Below, piece by piece: positions 10,005 to 21,833 of a stretch of DNA of 64,000 bases. Each line of letters opens with the position of its first letter. The stretch's first letter is position 1. The notes under the pieces were generated by a model. That model did no database searches and was not told the origin of the DNA. It saw only the letters and a list, made by a program, of their open reading frames with translations. A program made the position numbers and the translations under genes. The DNA lies in assembly GCA_033439265.1 (NCBI GenBank), contig JAVTVX010000010.1, positions 248,001-312,000 of the forward strand. The letters are read 5' to 3'. Source of the DNA: Dillenia suffruticosa (Eukaryota > Streptophyta > Magnoliopsida > Dilleniales > Dilleniaceae).

Positions 10005-12649
10005 AAAACATTCTGTCCATGACTCTGGAGCTCTTTGTCCGTTGTTTGGAAAGTCTATCATGGCCAGAAATCAGGCTGATGAGAAAGCACTGTTTGATCA
10101 AACATGTCAGAATGCTATCATGTATTTTTGCCATTTTTGTCACAATTCTTCCAATTATCATTATAAATAATGACCATCATATGGCCTAAAAATCAAAGTT
10201 CTGAAATAGCAAAGCCACCTGAAAAGGAATTTATCTTCGAAGACCAGAGCCAATGGAAAGGTTCCACATCAATTAAAGAATTGAATGTAAAGTTGAAACA
10301 AAAGATAATAACTTTACATTCTCTGCAATAAACAAGTAGTGGTCTTTCTAACTAATGCCGAATGATATCCACCATGTTTGTGATTCAGCATACATGAAAA
10401 GTGGTAAGCAATCAAAGAATATGCATGTGGCACGTCTCAAAACCCAAACTTGTTCTGGGCGGAGAGAATCAATCAGGATTCTTGGCTTTGTTCTTGTCCT
10501 TGGTGTAGCAACGCTTGTGTTTTCCCAAGGTGAAGCCAGTGGTAGTAAGGATCAAAGAATGACGCAAATGCAGCCCCTATCGTATACATCTTCGTGGTCT
10601 GTTTCTGTTTCGCTGTACGTTAAGAAAAAAAGAAGTGGGGGGGGGGGGGGGGAATCATATTTCAGTTCTAGGGGCCTTTATCTGCAGTGCAGTTAAAACA
10701 TGTGACATACATTCTTCTACTAAAAAGGGATATAAAAATAATAAAAAAAAATCGTAATGAAATGCCACTTGCTGAGTCGTCTTGACACAGTGATGTTTCA
10801 GTTCAGTATAGATGCTGTTTATATAAAAACAATTGAAATCAGAAAACAGAGGCCAATAACACTACCAGTTTCATAGTATGGTTTTCATAGAAAATATGCA
10901 TCACAAAATTTGAATTTTCAGCCTCAACTTTGCAAATACTTCAAAAGGTATCCAAGACATCTATGGAAATAGTTAATTACATTCTTGTACTTCTCTTAGT
11001 ATTTCAGGAGGCCAACATCTAGGAATGTTGACAAGAGTCGGGTCTGGAATATTGGAGAAGGATAAGTAATAATTCTTGAATTAGAAGTTCCAAGAATAAT
11101 TCCCCCAATGTAAGAATGGGAGATGTTTTCATGCAATACAGACAACCACTGCACATTCCAAGTAGTGACCCCAAAGAGCACCAGTTGTTTTAAGATGGGA
11201 TGGTGTCAGAAAATCAAAAATGGCTTCTCATCTGTGATGAATTCATTGACGAAAGAACGTGTGGGACCAAATGGAGGTTTTTTTTTTTTTTTAATTTTTG
11301 CTGCGGTATCTAAGCACAACTCAAATGATAACAACATCCTGCCTTCTGTGGCATGAGATCTTATAATAAAGCAAATTACATGACAAAGAAAGTCCCGTGA
11401 TGTCTAGAAATTCTTAACAATGATTGCCTTTTCAGTTTTTTCTGGTCAAGAATACTCGATAAGTTCAGAACTAAACACATGCCAGCTTATGTCATCAACT
11501 CCCTATTCCAACTTGCCATCTTCAACAGAAACCAACGTGAAAGAAAAAATGGTCACTCTTGGTTAACTTATCATATCATAATGAAGTAAGCTATCGTTCA
11601 GTTTGAAGGTAACAAATTGGCCGAATTTCATCCTCATTCTACCTTAACACGTGTTTAACTTCTCAACAACAGTATTCAGTCTGTTCAAACTGAAAGCCAC
11701 TGAAAGCCCTTCCTGCAAGTACAACCCACATTTATTACCCCCATCATCACCCCAGCTGTCCATAGGTTTGGTTCCTACTGATGATTCCAGTATTAAAGGC
11801 AAGTAACTGGTTATGTCCTTGCGCAGAGAGAGATGGTGCCCTCATCAAGGACTCGATCTCCATAATTTCCTACCTCTTAATGGCAATAACCATTTCAGTC
11901 TGTTCTCCACATTCAAATGCATCTTCAAATTAATTCCTCTTTTCACTAATCTGTCTTTTTGCAGCACAAGTTACATCGTTGCTGAGATTCCCATTTATTA
12001 AAAAAAGAAATACTCAACAGTGCTGGATGGAACAAAGATTAATTGCATTTATTGATGGGAACCAGATAAAAATTAAATGTGACAGAAGGAGATGTAGTTG
12101 CCGGCATTCAATTCAGGTGAGCCATGGAAAGGGAATAGAGAGAGACAGTCAAGGGTACCGCTATTATTGAAGAGGTAGCAGCAGCAGCGGCAATAAAAGC
12201 TTTACGGGACACTAAATTCCCAAATTGCCAAAATGTTAACTTTGACATTAGGAACTGCAATCAAAATGGCAATGCCAAATTTTGACCATGATGGTCCAAC
12301 ACCATTTTCTGTTCAAACTCCTTATTAGCATTCAGAATCTTGGCAGCCCATCTAGGACCTAACCTTGACTCATTCAGAATTACCCGTCAACAACCTCCTT
12401 CCTCCTTGGGACATGATTCCCTTTTCAGTTATGTCCCAAAATTACCCGCTCAGATATGCATTCATTCAGTCTAATTCATCATTTTCCCTTTTCGAAAGCC
12501 AATTTGGGCAGGGGGTAGACCGAACTTAATTCCAAATCCCCAATTCTCCAGAATTGAAATATTTAACCTCAAAAGGATTAAAAAAAATGCATGAAGAGAT
12601 TCGGTCGGGAGGGAGGGGGACAGAGAGAAAGAGAGAGAGTAAGATGCAC
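8242..12649. other. Spacer and unresolved region with microsatellites and two short unassigned ORFs
   Basis: An ORF at 8594-8785 (63 residues) begins with a hydrophobic, signal-like stretch (ILLFFFFFSVLFLSNAG). Other frames over the same bases look equally coding, and I recognise no family. Further on are (TAA)n at 8884-8900, (AT)n at 9086-9111, an A32 run at 9441-9472 and (CT)n at 9952-10002. An ORF at 10355-10696 contains a possible membrane stretch (ILGFVLVLGVATLVF) and runs into a G16 tract at 10637-10652; I cannot assign it. From about 10700 to 12649 nothing convincing is seen. The downstream exon of the minus-strand gene at 12650 probably lies there. Confidence 0.4.
9952..10002. repeat. 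(CT)n microsatellite, 51 bp
   Basis: Uninterrupted CT dinucleotide run. It creates spurious Arg-Glu reading frames on the minus strand. Confidence 0.95.
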
Positions 12650-13038
12650 CTGGATTCAAATTCCTTGATCTGAACAAGTTCCTTGCCTACGAAATCCATC
12701 CACTGAACTTTCTTGGGTTGAGGCTTCTCGGGTTCCTGAGAGCCCTTTTTCTTCTTGAGACTACTTTTAAGAATATTGAGACTCTGAGGCTGTTGTTGCT
12801 GTTGTTGTGTATCAGTCTCATCCACATTCACGCAACTGGAATTCTGATTATCGGGCTTGACCTCAACCGTATGATCTTCCTCTGCATCAGGAATAGAGAC
12901 GACTGTTGAAGAAGCAACAGATGCATGTGGGTGAGGGGTGTTCTCCAATTTCAATGGGCACCGTTTGTATATAAGTGGAGATGGTCTACAGAAGCAAATG
13001 AATGAACGACAATGGATCTTGCACAAAAATACCCTCAT
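12650..13038 (-). CDS. First exon of a small conserved plant protein of unknown function
   Basis: Read on minus from ATG at 13038-13036. The exon encodes 129 codons plus two bases and ends at a clean donor (TCCAG then GTGCAT). The N-terminus MRVFLCKIHC is followed by a CFCRPSPLIYKRCPLKLEN block. Then come a Ser/Val-rich linker, a polyglutamine run of six and a basic block (KSSLKKKKGSQ). The most conserved-looking part, KKVQWMDFVGKELVQIKEFE, closes the exon. From memory, angiosperm genomes carry short proteins with this order (CFC-RPSP-YKRCPLKLEN, then KVQWxDxxGKEL-xIxEFE); I know no biochemical role. The second exon should be at lower coordinates, but I could not find it with confidence. An ATG at 13071 is in frame, but MRVFLC is the better start by family shape. 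Confidence 0.7.
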
Positions 13039-13972
13039 CAAAATTCCTTCCGTTTTCTCTTTTTCTCTCACCCTTTTTTTCTAATTTGGAATTTTTGGCA
13101 ACTCAATCAATGACTAAATTCAGTCCATTTCGATGCCCCCCCTGTTCATTTCTTCCCTAATCCTAATCTTGGGTCACAGAAATCAAAGTTGACAATGGAT
13201 AAACTTCAACAACAAAGGAGTCTATCAATTTCAATATCCATTGGATGGAAGAAGCTTTAGAGATTCTCAAAAGTTTTTTCCAACCAAATGTAGAATACCC
13301 AGAATCCAAACTTATTCTTGACGATAGACACAACTCTAGATTCAGAAAAAGGGCTATTTTGCTATCAGATTAGAGCGAGTGATTAGGCAAAAGATTGAGG
13401 ATATTGCAAAACGGGTGCCTCTTCCTTTCTCGACTCTCAGAGACATACAAGGGAAGGTATTGTCCACAAATATCAGGCTTTTTATTTTTTTTGGCGAATG
13501 GAAAAAGAGGCACCTTTGTTGCTTGCAGGTACAACGTTTTTGTTCTTGCAGATTCCCAAAAGACCATCCTACCCTCCTCAATTCACCTTCCAAAATTTTT
13601 ATGCAGTTTGGCCTGTTTCTTGCGCTGCGGAAGTAGGGTGCGGAGAGGAAAAACAGCCCATGGAATCAAAGATACTCGTCATGTTTTTGCTTCGCCAAAA
13701 ACATTCTATTCTTTTGTATCTTGTTTATCAACTGTAACCCCACACCCACATCCACGCCCACATCGAATGGAATTTCAACATTACCCTTCATAAATATATT
13801 TTGTTGTGATTTTTAATTTATTATTATTATTATTAGTTGAAACCATACATCCCTAGGAATAGATGATATAATGTTTTGGTTGCTCTTTTATATAAAAGTA
13901 AAAATTATTTTATATATTTAGAGTTATACAAAAGATAATTAAATAAATCAGAATTATTATTAAAAATTAAAA
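13039..13972. other. Upstream region of the minus-strand gene
   Basis: Overlapping short ORFs at 13354-13793 exist on both strands, with no recognisable domain. They share one AT-poor island and are probably not real. (TTA)n lies at about 13818-13833. The promoter of the minus gene should be here, but no box stands out. Confidence 0.35.
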
Positions 13973-14545
13973 ATATATATAAAATAATAATAATAATGCA
14001 TAAAAAGGGGATAGACGGAGGGTGAGATGGGCAAAGTCTTGATTACCATAAGAAAAGAATATCGGATGTCCCCGAAGAGACTACGAGAAAAGAAGAGAAA
14101 AGAAAAGAATATGTTTATGGAGGGGTCTGTCCGTCAGTGTGGAGGTTGTACAATTTGGAAGGCTCCTTTGGCGTAAAGCCAACCGAAAAAGCAAGCCCAG
14201 CCAAGCCAACTCTAAGGATTTAATATGGGTTGTCATCTAATGGTTCTTAAATGGGGGTGAATATATATAAAATAATAATAATGTATAAAAAGGGGGATAG
14301 ATGGAGGGTGAGATGGGCAAAGTCTTGATTACCATAAGAAAAGAATATCGGATGTCCCCAAAGGGACTACGAGAAAAGAAGAGAAAAGAAAAGAATATGT
14401 TTATGGAGGGGTCTATCTGTCGGTGTGGAGGTTGTACAATTTGGAAGGCTCCTTCGGCGTAAAGCCAACCGAAAAAGCAAGCCCAGCCAAGCCAACCCTA
14501 TGGATTTGATATGGGTTGTCATCTAATGGTTCTTAAATGGGGGTG
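13973..14545. repeat. Tandem direct duplication, unit about 286 bp, two copies
   Basis: Copy 1 is 13973-14260 and copy 2 is 14261-14545. Both start ATATATATAAAATAATAATAA and end CTTAAATGGGGGTG. They differ by a handful of substitutions and one TAA step. The array stops 11 bases before the target duplication of the hAT element. No coding potential is seen. Confidence 0.9.
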
Positions 14546-15629
14546 TGATTGTCTGACAGACAACTAGACAAGTAACCGGACCTATTTGGGCCTGAAAACC
14601 GACCCGGCTGGCCCGGGTAAAGCCCGGATCCGGAATCGGCCCTGCTACAGTAAACCGGCCCGGTTCTGAACCTTTTACTATAGTGGGCCGGGCTGGTTCC
14701 AAAAAACTTTGAACCGTGAACCGGCCCAGAACCTGAACCGAACCGGCCCGGGCCCGGAACCGGTTGGAACAACCGGTTCAGGCCCGGAACCGACCCGGCC
14801 CAACCGGTTCCGGTTCAAATTTTCCCCCTTTTTTTTGAATTTTGAAAATTTTTCAATTTTACCCCTCCCAACAGCTATAAAACGGCTACTTTTGAGGTTA
14901 TTTTGGTCCATAGGGTTAAAAAATTTTCCTATAAATACCTTATACCCAATTTCCAAAATCTCCACAATAAAATCTCTCTTTCTCTCTCGCATCTACATTC
15001 TCTCAATATTACTACATTTTCTCAATTTTCTTTAATTTTCCATTATTATTTCCTTTCTATTACCATCATTTCCATAATTTTTTACACCATTACCTACACC
15101 ATTTTTTATACCATTTCCATCAATTTCTACACAATTTCATCACCTTATACACCATTTTCATTTTCTCCATTATTTACATTTCCACCATTATTTATATTTC
15201 CACCAATTTCTATACCATTTCTATTAACTTATACCACATTATCTACACCATTTTTTATACCATTTCTATCAATTTCTACACCATTTCATCACCTTATACC
15301 CCATTATCTACATTGATCAAAATTTCAAGGTTGGGAGCTCATTCAAGATTTTGCGAAAAACAACTGTGATATTCGTCAAATCGGTACATTTAATTTTTTT
15401 GCATATTTATTTTTTTGCATTTGCATTACATTTGCATTACCTTTTTAAAAAAATTAATCTTAAATTTCCTTTAAAAAATTTTATCATATATATTATTTTA
15501 AAAATTTTAATCTTAATTTTTTTATAAAATGGCCGGAACACACTCTTCACAATCTTCTCAACAATCTCCTCTTCCTCCATTTTTTGAAATTCCCGATCAT
15601 ATAGATATTGAAACTTTTTTGGAAGAAAC

Positions 15630-16984
15630 TGATAATACACAAATTGTAATTTTTATTGTTGATATTATGATTTAATTTTGGATTGATTAGTGCCCTAATA
15701 ATTGTTTTTATGGCTTTTTTTATTTTTAGGGATAAAAAATGGAGATTGGATCAAAATTGGCTTAAAGAGACATTTTTGGAATTAAATGATTCAAGATATC
15801 AATTGGATTTACAAAGAAAAAGAAGAAACATAAAAAAGCGGAGAATTTTATTTTAGGAATTTTACTTTAAGTAAAAATTGTTGTTATGAGTAAAATTTCT
15901 AAATTTTTCTATTTTGGTGGATCTTTTTCCTATTATTTTGGAAGAATCTTAGAGACCTAGAGTATTAAAAGAAGGACTCTCCTCATTAACCCTAGAAGGC
16001 ACTATTCACGTTACTGTTCACGGCACTATTTATATATATATATTCACAAGTGCTGTGGCGGCAACATGAATCTCTCTTTAGGTTTTAGGTTTTATTTTTT
16101 TTCTTTCTTTTTCTTTGAATAACACTTTTTTTTTGTTTATTCTCAAGAACATGGTTATCATGAGTGGCTAGTTTTATTCTGATTCAAGAGAAATTTTAAT
16201 CGATTGTTCTTCATTGTGAGGTTATGTATTTTATTTAATTTCTTGCATTTTTAATTCAAGTATTCGTCGATTCTTGGTTTATTTTTGTGAAGGATTGATA
16301 TTGGTTAATCTGACAATTTAATTTAATATCAATTTTTCTACTGCATTCAGGATTTCAGTGATCCGTAATTATCATGAATGAATGGTACAAGTAACAAATA
16401 AGTTATATATGTTTATGGGTCGTTTGCCAATATTCATTTTAACCTAAGAAATCGATGGAACAAAATCGAATAATTGTACGGCTATCTTGGTTATTTGTAT
16501 TTTGGTTTAACTGTTTTCACATAACTTAATGCTGTCATTATTTGATATGGAACACTGTCGTGCCCAGTCGATTAATGATAAATTTTGATTGGATGCTGGA
16601 TTTGGTCAATTATTTTAGGAAACACAAGATTTATTATGGTTATCCTAATAGATTTAAGGTTAAATGCTTGAATTGCATGAATAATATTTTCAACCAATGA
16701 TCAATAAGACAATCGAATATATGAACCCTTGGATCGGAGTTTGGTAAATTGAATTTCTTCCTTAAATTTTTAGTATTTTGCATTGTTGATTGTTTCTTAT
16801 TTTTAGGTTATCAATTTTTATTCGACAAATTTCATTTTAGCAAATTGTTTGAAAAGCCTCAACTTAATTTTTTTACATTAACTAAGAGATTGAATTAATT
16901 AGTTCCCTTGGAATTCACCTGGTAACCACTATTGCTACAGTTTGTTGTATTGGGGGAATCAGTATTAATTTGAGGGTTTCGACA
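15630..16984 (+). repeat. Left LTR of the nested element, plus orientation
   Basis: 1355 bases, TGATAATAC...TTTCGACA. It carries a TATA-box region at about 16030-16044 (TATTTATATATATATATTC). It is the inverse complement of 20487-21833 along its length, with scattered differences. Confidence 0.88.
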
Positions 16985-17000
16985 ACCCGACCAAATTTTG

Positions 17001-18990
17001 AAATTCCCTCACACCAAACCAATGCTTGTCCTCAAGTATTCATTAGATTAATGTCACACAAGCATCCTCTTCTTCACTCCTTCCCCTCCTTCAGTTGATC
17101 TTCAAATAATTTCAAAGCAGTGCATATCGAAAGATTCAAGCAAAAATAACAATTCAGAGAGCAAGTGATCATAGCTTTAAAACTTTAAAAGAAAATATAA
17201 GCATCCCATCAAGTTCGATAATCTCATCAAAATTCAATGCATCAAGATTCAACACTCTCACAAGAATTTCACCCTATACACTCAAAGTGTTTAAGGAAAT
17301 TTATCAATAACTCTCAAAATCAAAGCATAGTATGCTATTACCATAAGTTTGCTTATTTATCAAATCGCCACCACCACTTATATGAATTCAAAACAAAAAT
17401 CTGGGGGTTTTTGTAAGGGTTGTAACGTGGATTGGGTAAAGATAGGGTAAAAGGATAAATGTATCGTGTAATAAATATATCAAAGAAGCATGTCAAGAAC
17501 ATATCCCCTATATCCCATATCATGAAATACAATCAAGCCAAAAGAAAGATACCCTAATCAAGATCATTATCATCTCTCAATCAAACTTTTCACATTTTCT
17601 CTTCAAATTCCCCAATTTCAACTTTTGGGAATTTTTTCTTTTTCTTTTTTCTTTTCCCTCTTTTTTTTCCTTTTTTTTTTCTTTTTCTCCTTTTTTTTTC
17701 TTTTTCTCTTTTTCGTTGAATAAGAAAATTAAATGAGAATCAATGAAAATACCGCGCATATACAATCCACCCCAAGTGTATAATCGACTTCCCAAAATAA
17801 ATCCCACAATAGAAGTAACTCATTCCCTTTGCAAATAACCTCTCAATATATGCTCAAATCACATGCTTCTTTAATATAAGGACAAAAAAGAAAGTTAAGC
17901 GTAAAAGAAGGCTATTTGTTAATTAATGAGGTTAAAGTAAATAAAAGGATATAAACTCAAAGGGTTTCACTAAGGGAAATATTATGCACAGGAAGGTTTA
18001 TTTTCGAGAGTTAAAATAGGTAAACCTAAATGCCCCCATCATATTAATGTATGAATTCATTGATGTGGTCTCAAAAAGTATAGCAAAGCAAGTTCTAGAA
18101 TAAACACACTAAGATTGATGCATACTCATGAAGAAAGATTAGAGCAAATTTCATGACATGCTCTTAAGGCTCAAATTCTCACAAAAATTGTGCAATGTTG
18201 TATCAAATCTATCACATTTTCAAATGACTCAATCATCAAGATCAATGGGACACTTTAAAACAATTTATCTAAAAAAAAAATTAATCACACTTGTCTCTTT
18301 CATGCATTTCAAACTCAAATCAACAATGCGTACTAACTTAAAATCATTATCCGACAAAATCCAGAGAGTACGAAGTTCCAAAGAAAAATAGAAAAAATGA
18401 CATTGGCATGAAAATTCTCCCCCACACCTAAATACTACATTGTTCTCAATGTATGCAAAAGATGAGAATTTTAGACACAACACTAAAGAAATTCACAACT
18501 AGCACAATTGAAAACTAATCTCAGAAATGAAAGATGCTAGGCAATGAAAGAGGACAATGAAAAGAAAGATAAAAAACGAGAGAACTCCCCTAAGGTGATG
18601 GTGGGCGCTGTGGAGAATGCGAGGTCTCCTCTATGGTTCCTTCGGTTTGGGCATTCGCAACAAGCACATTTTTTTTTTAACCCAAAACCGCGTGATCATC
18701 TCTTAAGAGTGAGAGTGCTTTTACCCAAAAATTTTATTTGACTTTTGAAACCGCGTGATCACGCCCTAATGCCAAGAGTGCTTCTGCCTTTGAAAATTCT
18801 GTGTTGAACCATGACTTGGGTAATTGAATTGAACACCTGCAAAAATTAAAAAAAGAGATAAATAACACTTAAAATTGAATAAATGAAATTACTAAAAATT
18901 AAATCAAACTCTTAAAAAAAATTTGGATTGTCTCCCAACAAGCGCAATTATTTAACGTCGTTATGCTCGACAGTCTTCATTTGTTTCTCT
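17001..18990 (-). other. Non-coding interior of the nested retroelement
   Basis: No protein domain is seen. It contains a long T/C-rich tract at 17617-17717 and A-rich stretches. The minus-strand motif GAGGACAAGCATTGGTTTGG (17030-17011), as found before the 3' LTR of Athila-type elements, is here. The polymerase region expected in this interval is missing. Confidence 0.6.
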
Positions 18991-20433
18991 TTAAGAAGAC
19001 TTCAACTTTACTTTGTGAAGCTCATATGACTTTCCTTCCATATCTAATTGTGCATTCAATTCAAAATCAATATCACATTTTTCTTCATAAATTTTCTGCA
19101 CAATTAAATAAAATATATCAGCAGAACAAAGTGATTGACACTCATTTGGGTACTTCATAGGATCAAAAATAATAAATTTCACAATCTCGCCGTCGAACTC
19201 GACGGAGAGAGTACCCTCATCCACATTTATTTTGGTCTTTACTGTCTTCATGAATGGTTGTCCTAATAGAAGTGGAGCTGAATTTGTGATAATGTCTCCT
19301 TCCATTTTCAAGATGTAAAAATCAGTTGGAAAAATTAATTCGTTAACCTGCACCAAAACATCTTCAACAATCCCCTCTGGGTAAACATAAGAATGGTCAG
19401 CTAACTGAATAACAACTTCAGTTTCTTTTAATGAACCCAATTTTAGAGCACTATAAATTGAATAAGGCATGATATTAACAGGTGCTCCTAAATCTAACAT
19501 GACATGCTCCATTTTTTTCTTACTAATAATATAAGATAGAGTGAACATACATGGATCTTTACATTTTTCGGATAGAGTTCTCTTGATGATATCAGACACA
19601 TTCTCACCTATCTCATCACCTCTTATTTTCCCTACTTCCTTCTCGTATTCTTCCATCTTGGATTCCTCAAACTTAATTGGACTTTCATCGATAGCCTTAT
19701 CCTCTTTTTCTTCATCTTTCTTTTCATCTACCTTCTTGGGCGATGGTGGGGTTGATCGCAACACCATTGTACTATCATTCTCCTTAGGGTTTACTACCGT
19801 TTGTGAAGGTAATTTTCCTGAGATTCGAACCTCCAAATTGCTAACCGAAGTAGCTAGCTGAGTGATTTGATTTCCCAAATTTTGAATGCTAGCTCTCGTT
19901 TCCTATTGAAATTGTTGAGTGTTAGTCGCGAGAGCTTTCACAATATCTTCTAGAGACATACCTGAATTAGACAATTGTGTCGGTGCATGTGTTGGCCTAT
20001 TGAATTATTGAGGAGAATATCTTGTTTGTCCTCCTTGATTCCCGCAATTCAGGTTTGGATGCTCTCTCCTTCCAAGGTTATAATAAATAGAGTAGGGGTC
20101 GTACTTCTTCTGAGGTTGGCCAGAAAATTCTCCTACGGCATTTGCTTGATGAGTAGAATCTTTTGGCAGAGATAGACACATATCCGTAGGATGTTCAGAT
20201 ATCGAGCATATGCCGCAAACTTTGGTTGCATGTATTTGCCTTACAGCCATCTGACGAATCAAAGCTGTCAATTCAGAAATTTGATTTTCAAGATTCGAGT
20301 GACTTACCTCATGAGTTGGGTTCTCGATGCACAACGGATGTTCGTTCAAAATTGATGCAGTTAACTCATTCAGAGTTCTTTCACGATTTTCCATCTTTTC
20401 CTCTCCAAAAATCAATAAACAAGTGAAAACCAC
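18991..20433 (-). pseudogene. Gag-protease remnant of the Athila-like element
   Basis: On minus, MENRERTLNELTASILNEHP gives the usual Gag N-terminus. It jumps at once to a late-Gag helix (LENQISELTALIRQMAV) and a zinc knuckle (CGICSISEHPTDMC). The central capsid region appears deleted. After a break near 19880-20005, a 295-residue frame gives an acidic linker and a retropepsin region with LDLGAPVNIMPYSIYSALKLG in the active-site position; the usual D-S/T-G is D-L-G-A here. It continues with LLLGQPFMKTVKTKINVDEG. No reverse transcriptase or integrase follows. The element was non-autonomous. Confidence 0.85.
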
Positions 20434-20453
20434 AAACTAAGAAATTAAAATAG

Positions 20454-20472
20454 TTCCCCGGCAACGGTGCCA
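20454..20472 (-). other. Primer-binding site of the nested retroelement
   Basis: Minus strand TGGCACCGTTGCCGGGGAA, 14 bases after the LTR end. This is the primer-site motif typical of Athila and Tat Ty3 elements. It fixes the element's transcription direction as minus. No such site follows the left LTR. Confidence 0.85.
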
Positions 20473-20486
20473 AAATTTGGTCGGGT

Positions 20487-21833
20487 TGTCGAAACTCTCA
20501 AATTAATACTGATTCCCTCAATGCAACAAACTGTAGCAATAGTGGTTACCAGGTCGAATTCCAAGGGAACTAGTTAATTCAATCTCTAAAAAAATTAAGT
20601 TTGGGGTTTTTAAACAATTTGCTAAAATGAAATTTGTCGAATAAAAATTGATAACCTAAAAATAAGAAACAATCAACAATGCAAAATACTAAAAATTTAA
20701 GGAAGAAATTCAATTTACCAAACTCTGATCCAAGGGTTCATATATTCGATTGTCTTATTGATCATTGGTTGAAAATATTATTCTTGTAATTCAAGCATTT
20801 AACCTTAGATCTATTAGGATAGCTATAATAAATCTTGTGTTTTCCTAAAATAATTGACCAAATCCAGCATCCAATCAAAATTTATCATTAATCGACTGGA
20901 CACGATAGCGTTCCATATCAAATAATAACAGCATTAAGTTCTGTGAAAACAGTTAAACCAAAATACAAATAACCAGGATAGCCGTACAATTATTCGATTT
21001 TGTTCCATTGATTCTTTAGGTTAAAATGAATATTAGCAAACGACCCATAAACATATATAAGCTATTTGCTACTTGTACCATTTATTCATGATAATTGCGG
21101 ATCACTGAAATCTTGGATGCAGTAGAAAAATTGATATTGAATTAAATTGTCAGATTAACCAATACCAATCTTTCATAAAAATAAACCAAAAATCGACGAA
21201 TACTTGAATTAAAAATGTAAAAAATTAAATAAAATACATAACCTCACAATAAAGAACAATCGATTAAAATTTCCCTTGAATCAGAATAAAACTAGCCACT
21301 CATGGTGACCATATTCTTGAGAATAAACAAAAAAAAGTGTTATTCAAAGAAAAAGAAAGAAAAAAAAAATAAAACCTAAAACCTAAAGAGAGATTCATGT
21401 TGCCGCCACAGCACTTGTGAATATATATATATAAATAGTGTCGTGAACAGTAACATGAATAGTGCCTTCTAGGATTAATGAGGAGAGTCCTTCTTTAATA
21501 CTCTAGTTCTCCAAGATTCTTCCAAAATAATAGGAAAAAGATCCACCAAAATAGGAAAATTTAGAAATTTTACTCATAACAATAATTTTTATTTAAAGTA
21601 AAAATTTCTAAAATAAAATTTTCGTTTTTTGATACTTCTTCCTTTCCTTTGTAGGCCCAATTGATATCTTGAATCATTTAATTCCAAAAATGTCTCTTTA
21701 AGCCAATTTTGATCCAATCTCCATTTTTTATCCCTAAAAATAAAAAAGGCCATAAAAACAATTATTAGGGCACTAACCAATCCAAAATCAAATCATAATA
21801 TCAAAAATAAAAATGACAATTTGTGTATTATCA
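20487..21833 (-). repeat. Right LTR of the nested element, minus orientation
   Basis: 1347 bases. Read on minus it starts TGATAATAC at 21833 and ends TTTCGACA at 20487. It has the matching TATA region at about 21421-21437. It directly precedes, on minus, the primer-binding site and the gag remnant, so this is the functional 5' LTR position. Confidence 0.88.

Larger units (their letters stand above)
15630..21833 (-). mobile_element. Athila-like Ty3 retroelement with inverted (head-to-head) LTRs, nested in the hAT gene
   Basis: The outer ends are TGATAATACACAAATTGT on the left and its exact reverse complement on the right. Both are flanked by the perfect 5-bp target duplication GAAAC (15625-15629 and 21834-21838). 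The left LTR (15630-16984) reads plus and the right LTR (20487-21833) reads minus. Both outer ends are therefore U3 ends and both inner ends are U5 ends (TTTCGACA). Each LTR is followed inward by the same 16 bases, 16985-17000 on the left (ACCCGACCAAATTTTG). Only the right side continues into a normal primer-binding site, at 20454-20472. The gag-protease remnant is on minus. Normal LTRs are direct repeats, so this is structurally abnormal. Confidence 0.88.

Noticed and set aside
13354..13793. Cluster of short ORFs in four frames
   Set aside because: They overlap one another on both strands, with no recognisable domain, no splice context and no preferred frame.
16985..20486. Possible CRISPR-like or satellite array in the nested element
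   Set aside because: No regular repeat-spacer structure exists. The repetition is low-complexity A/T and T/C sequence.
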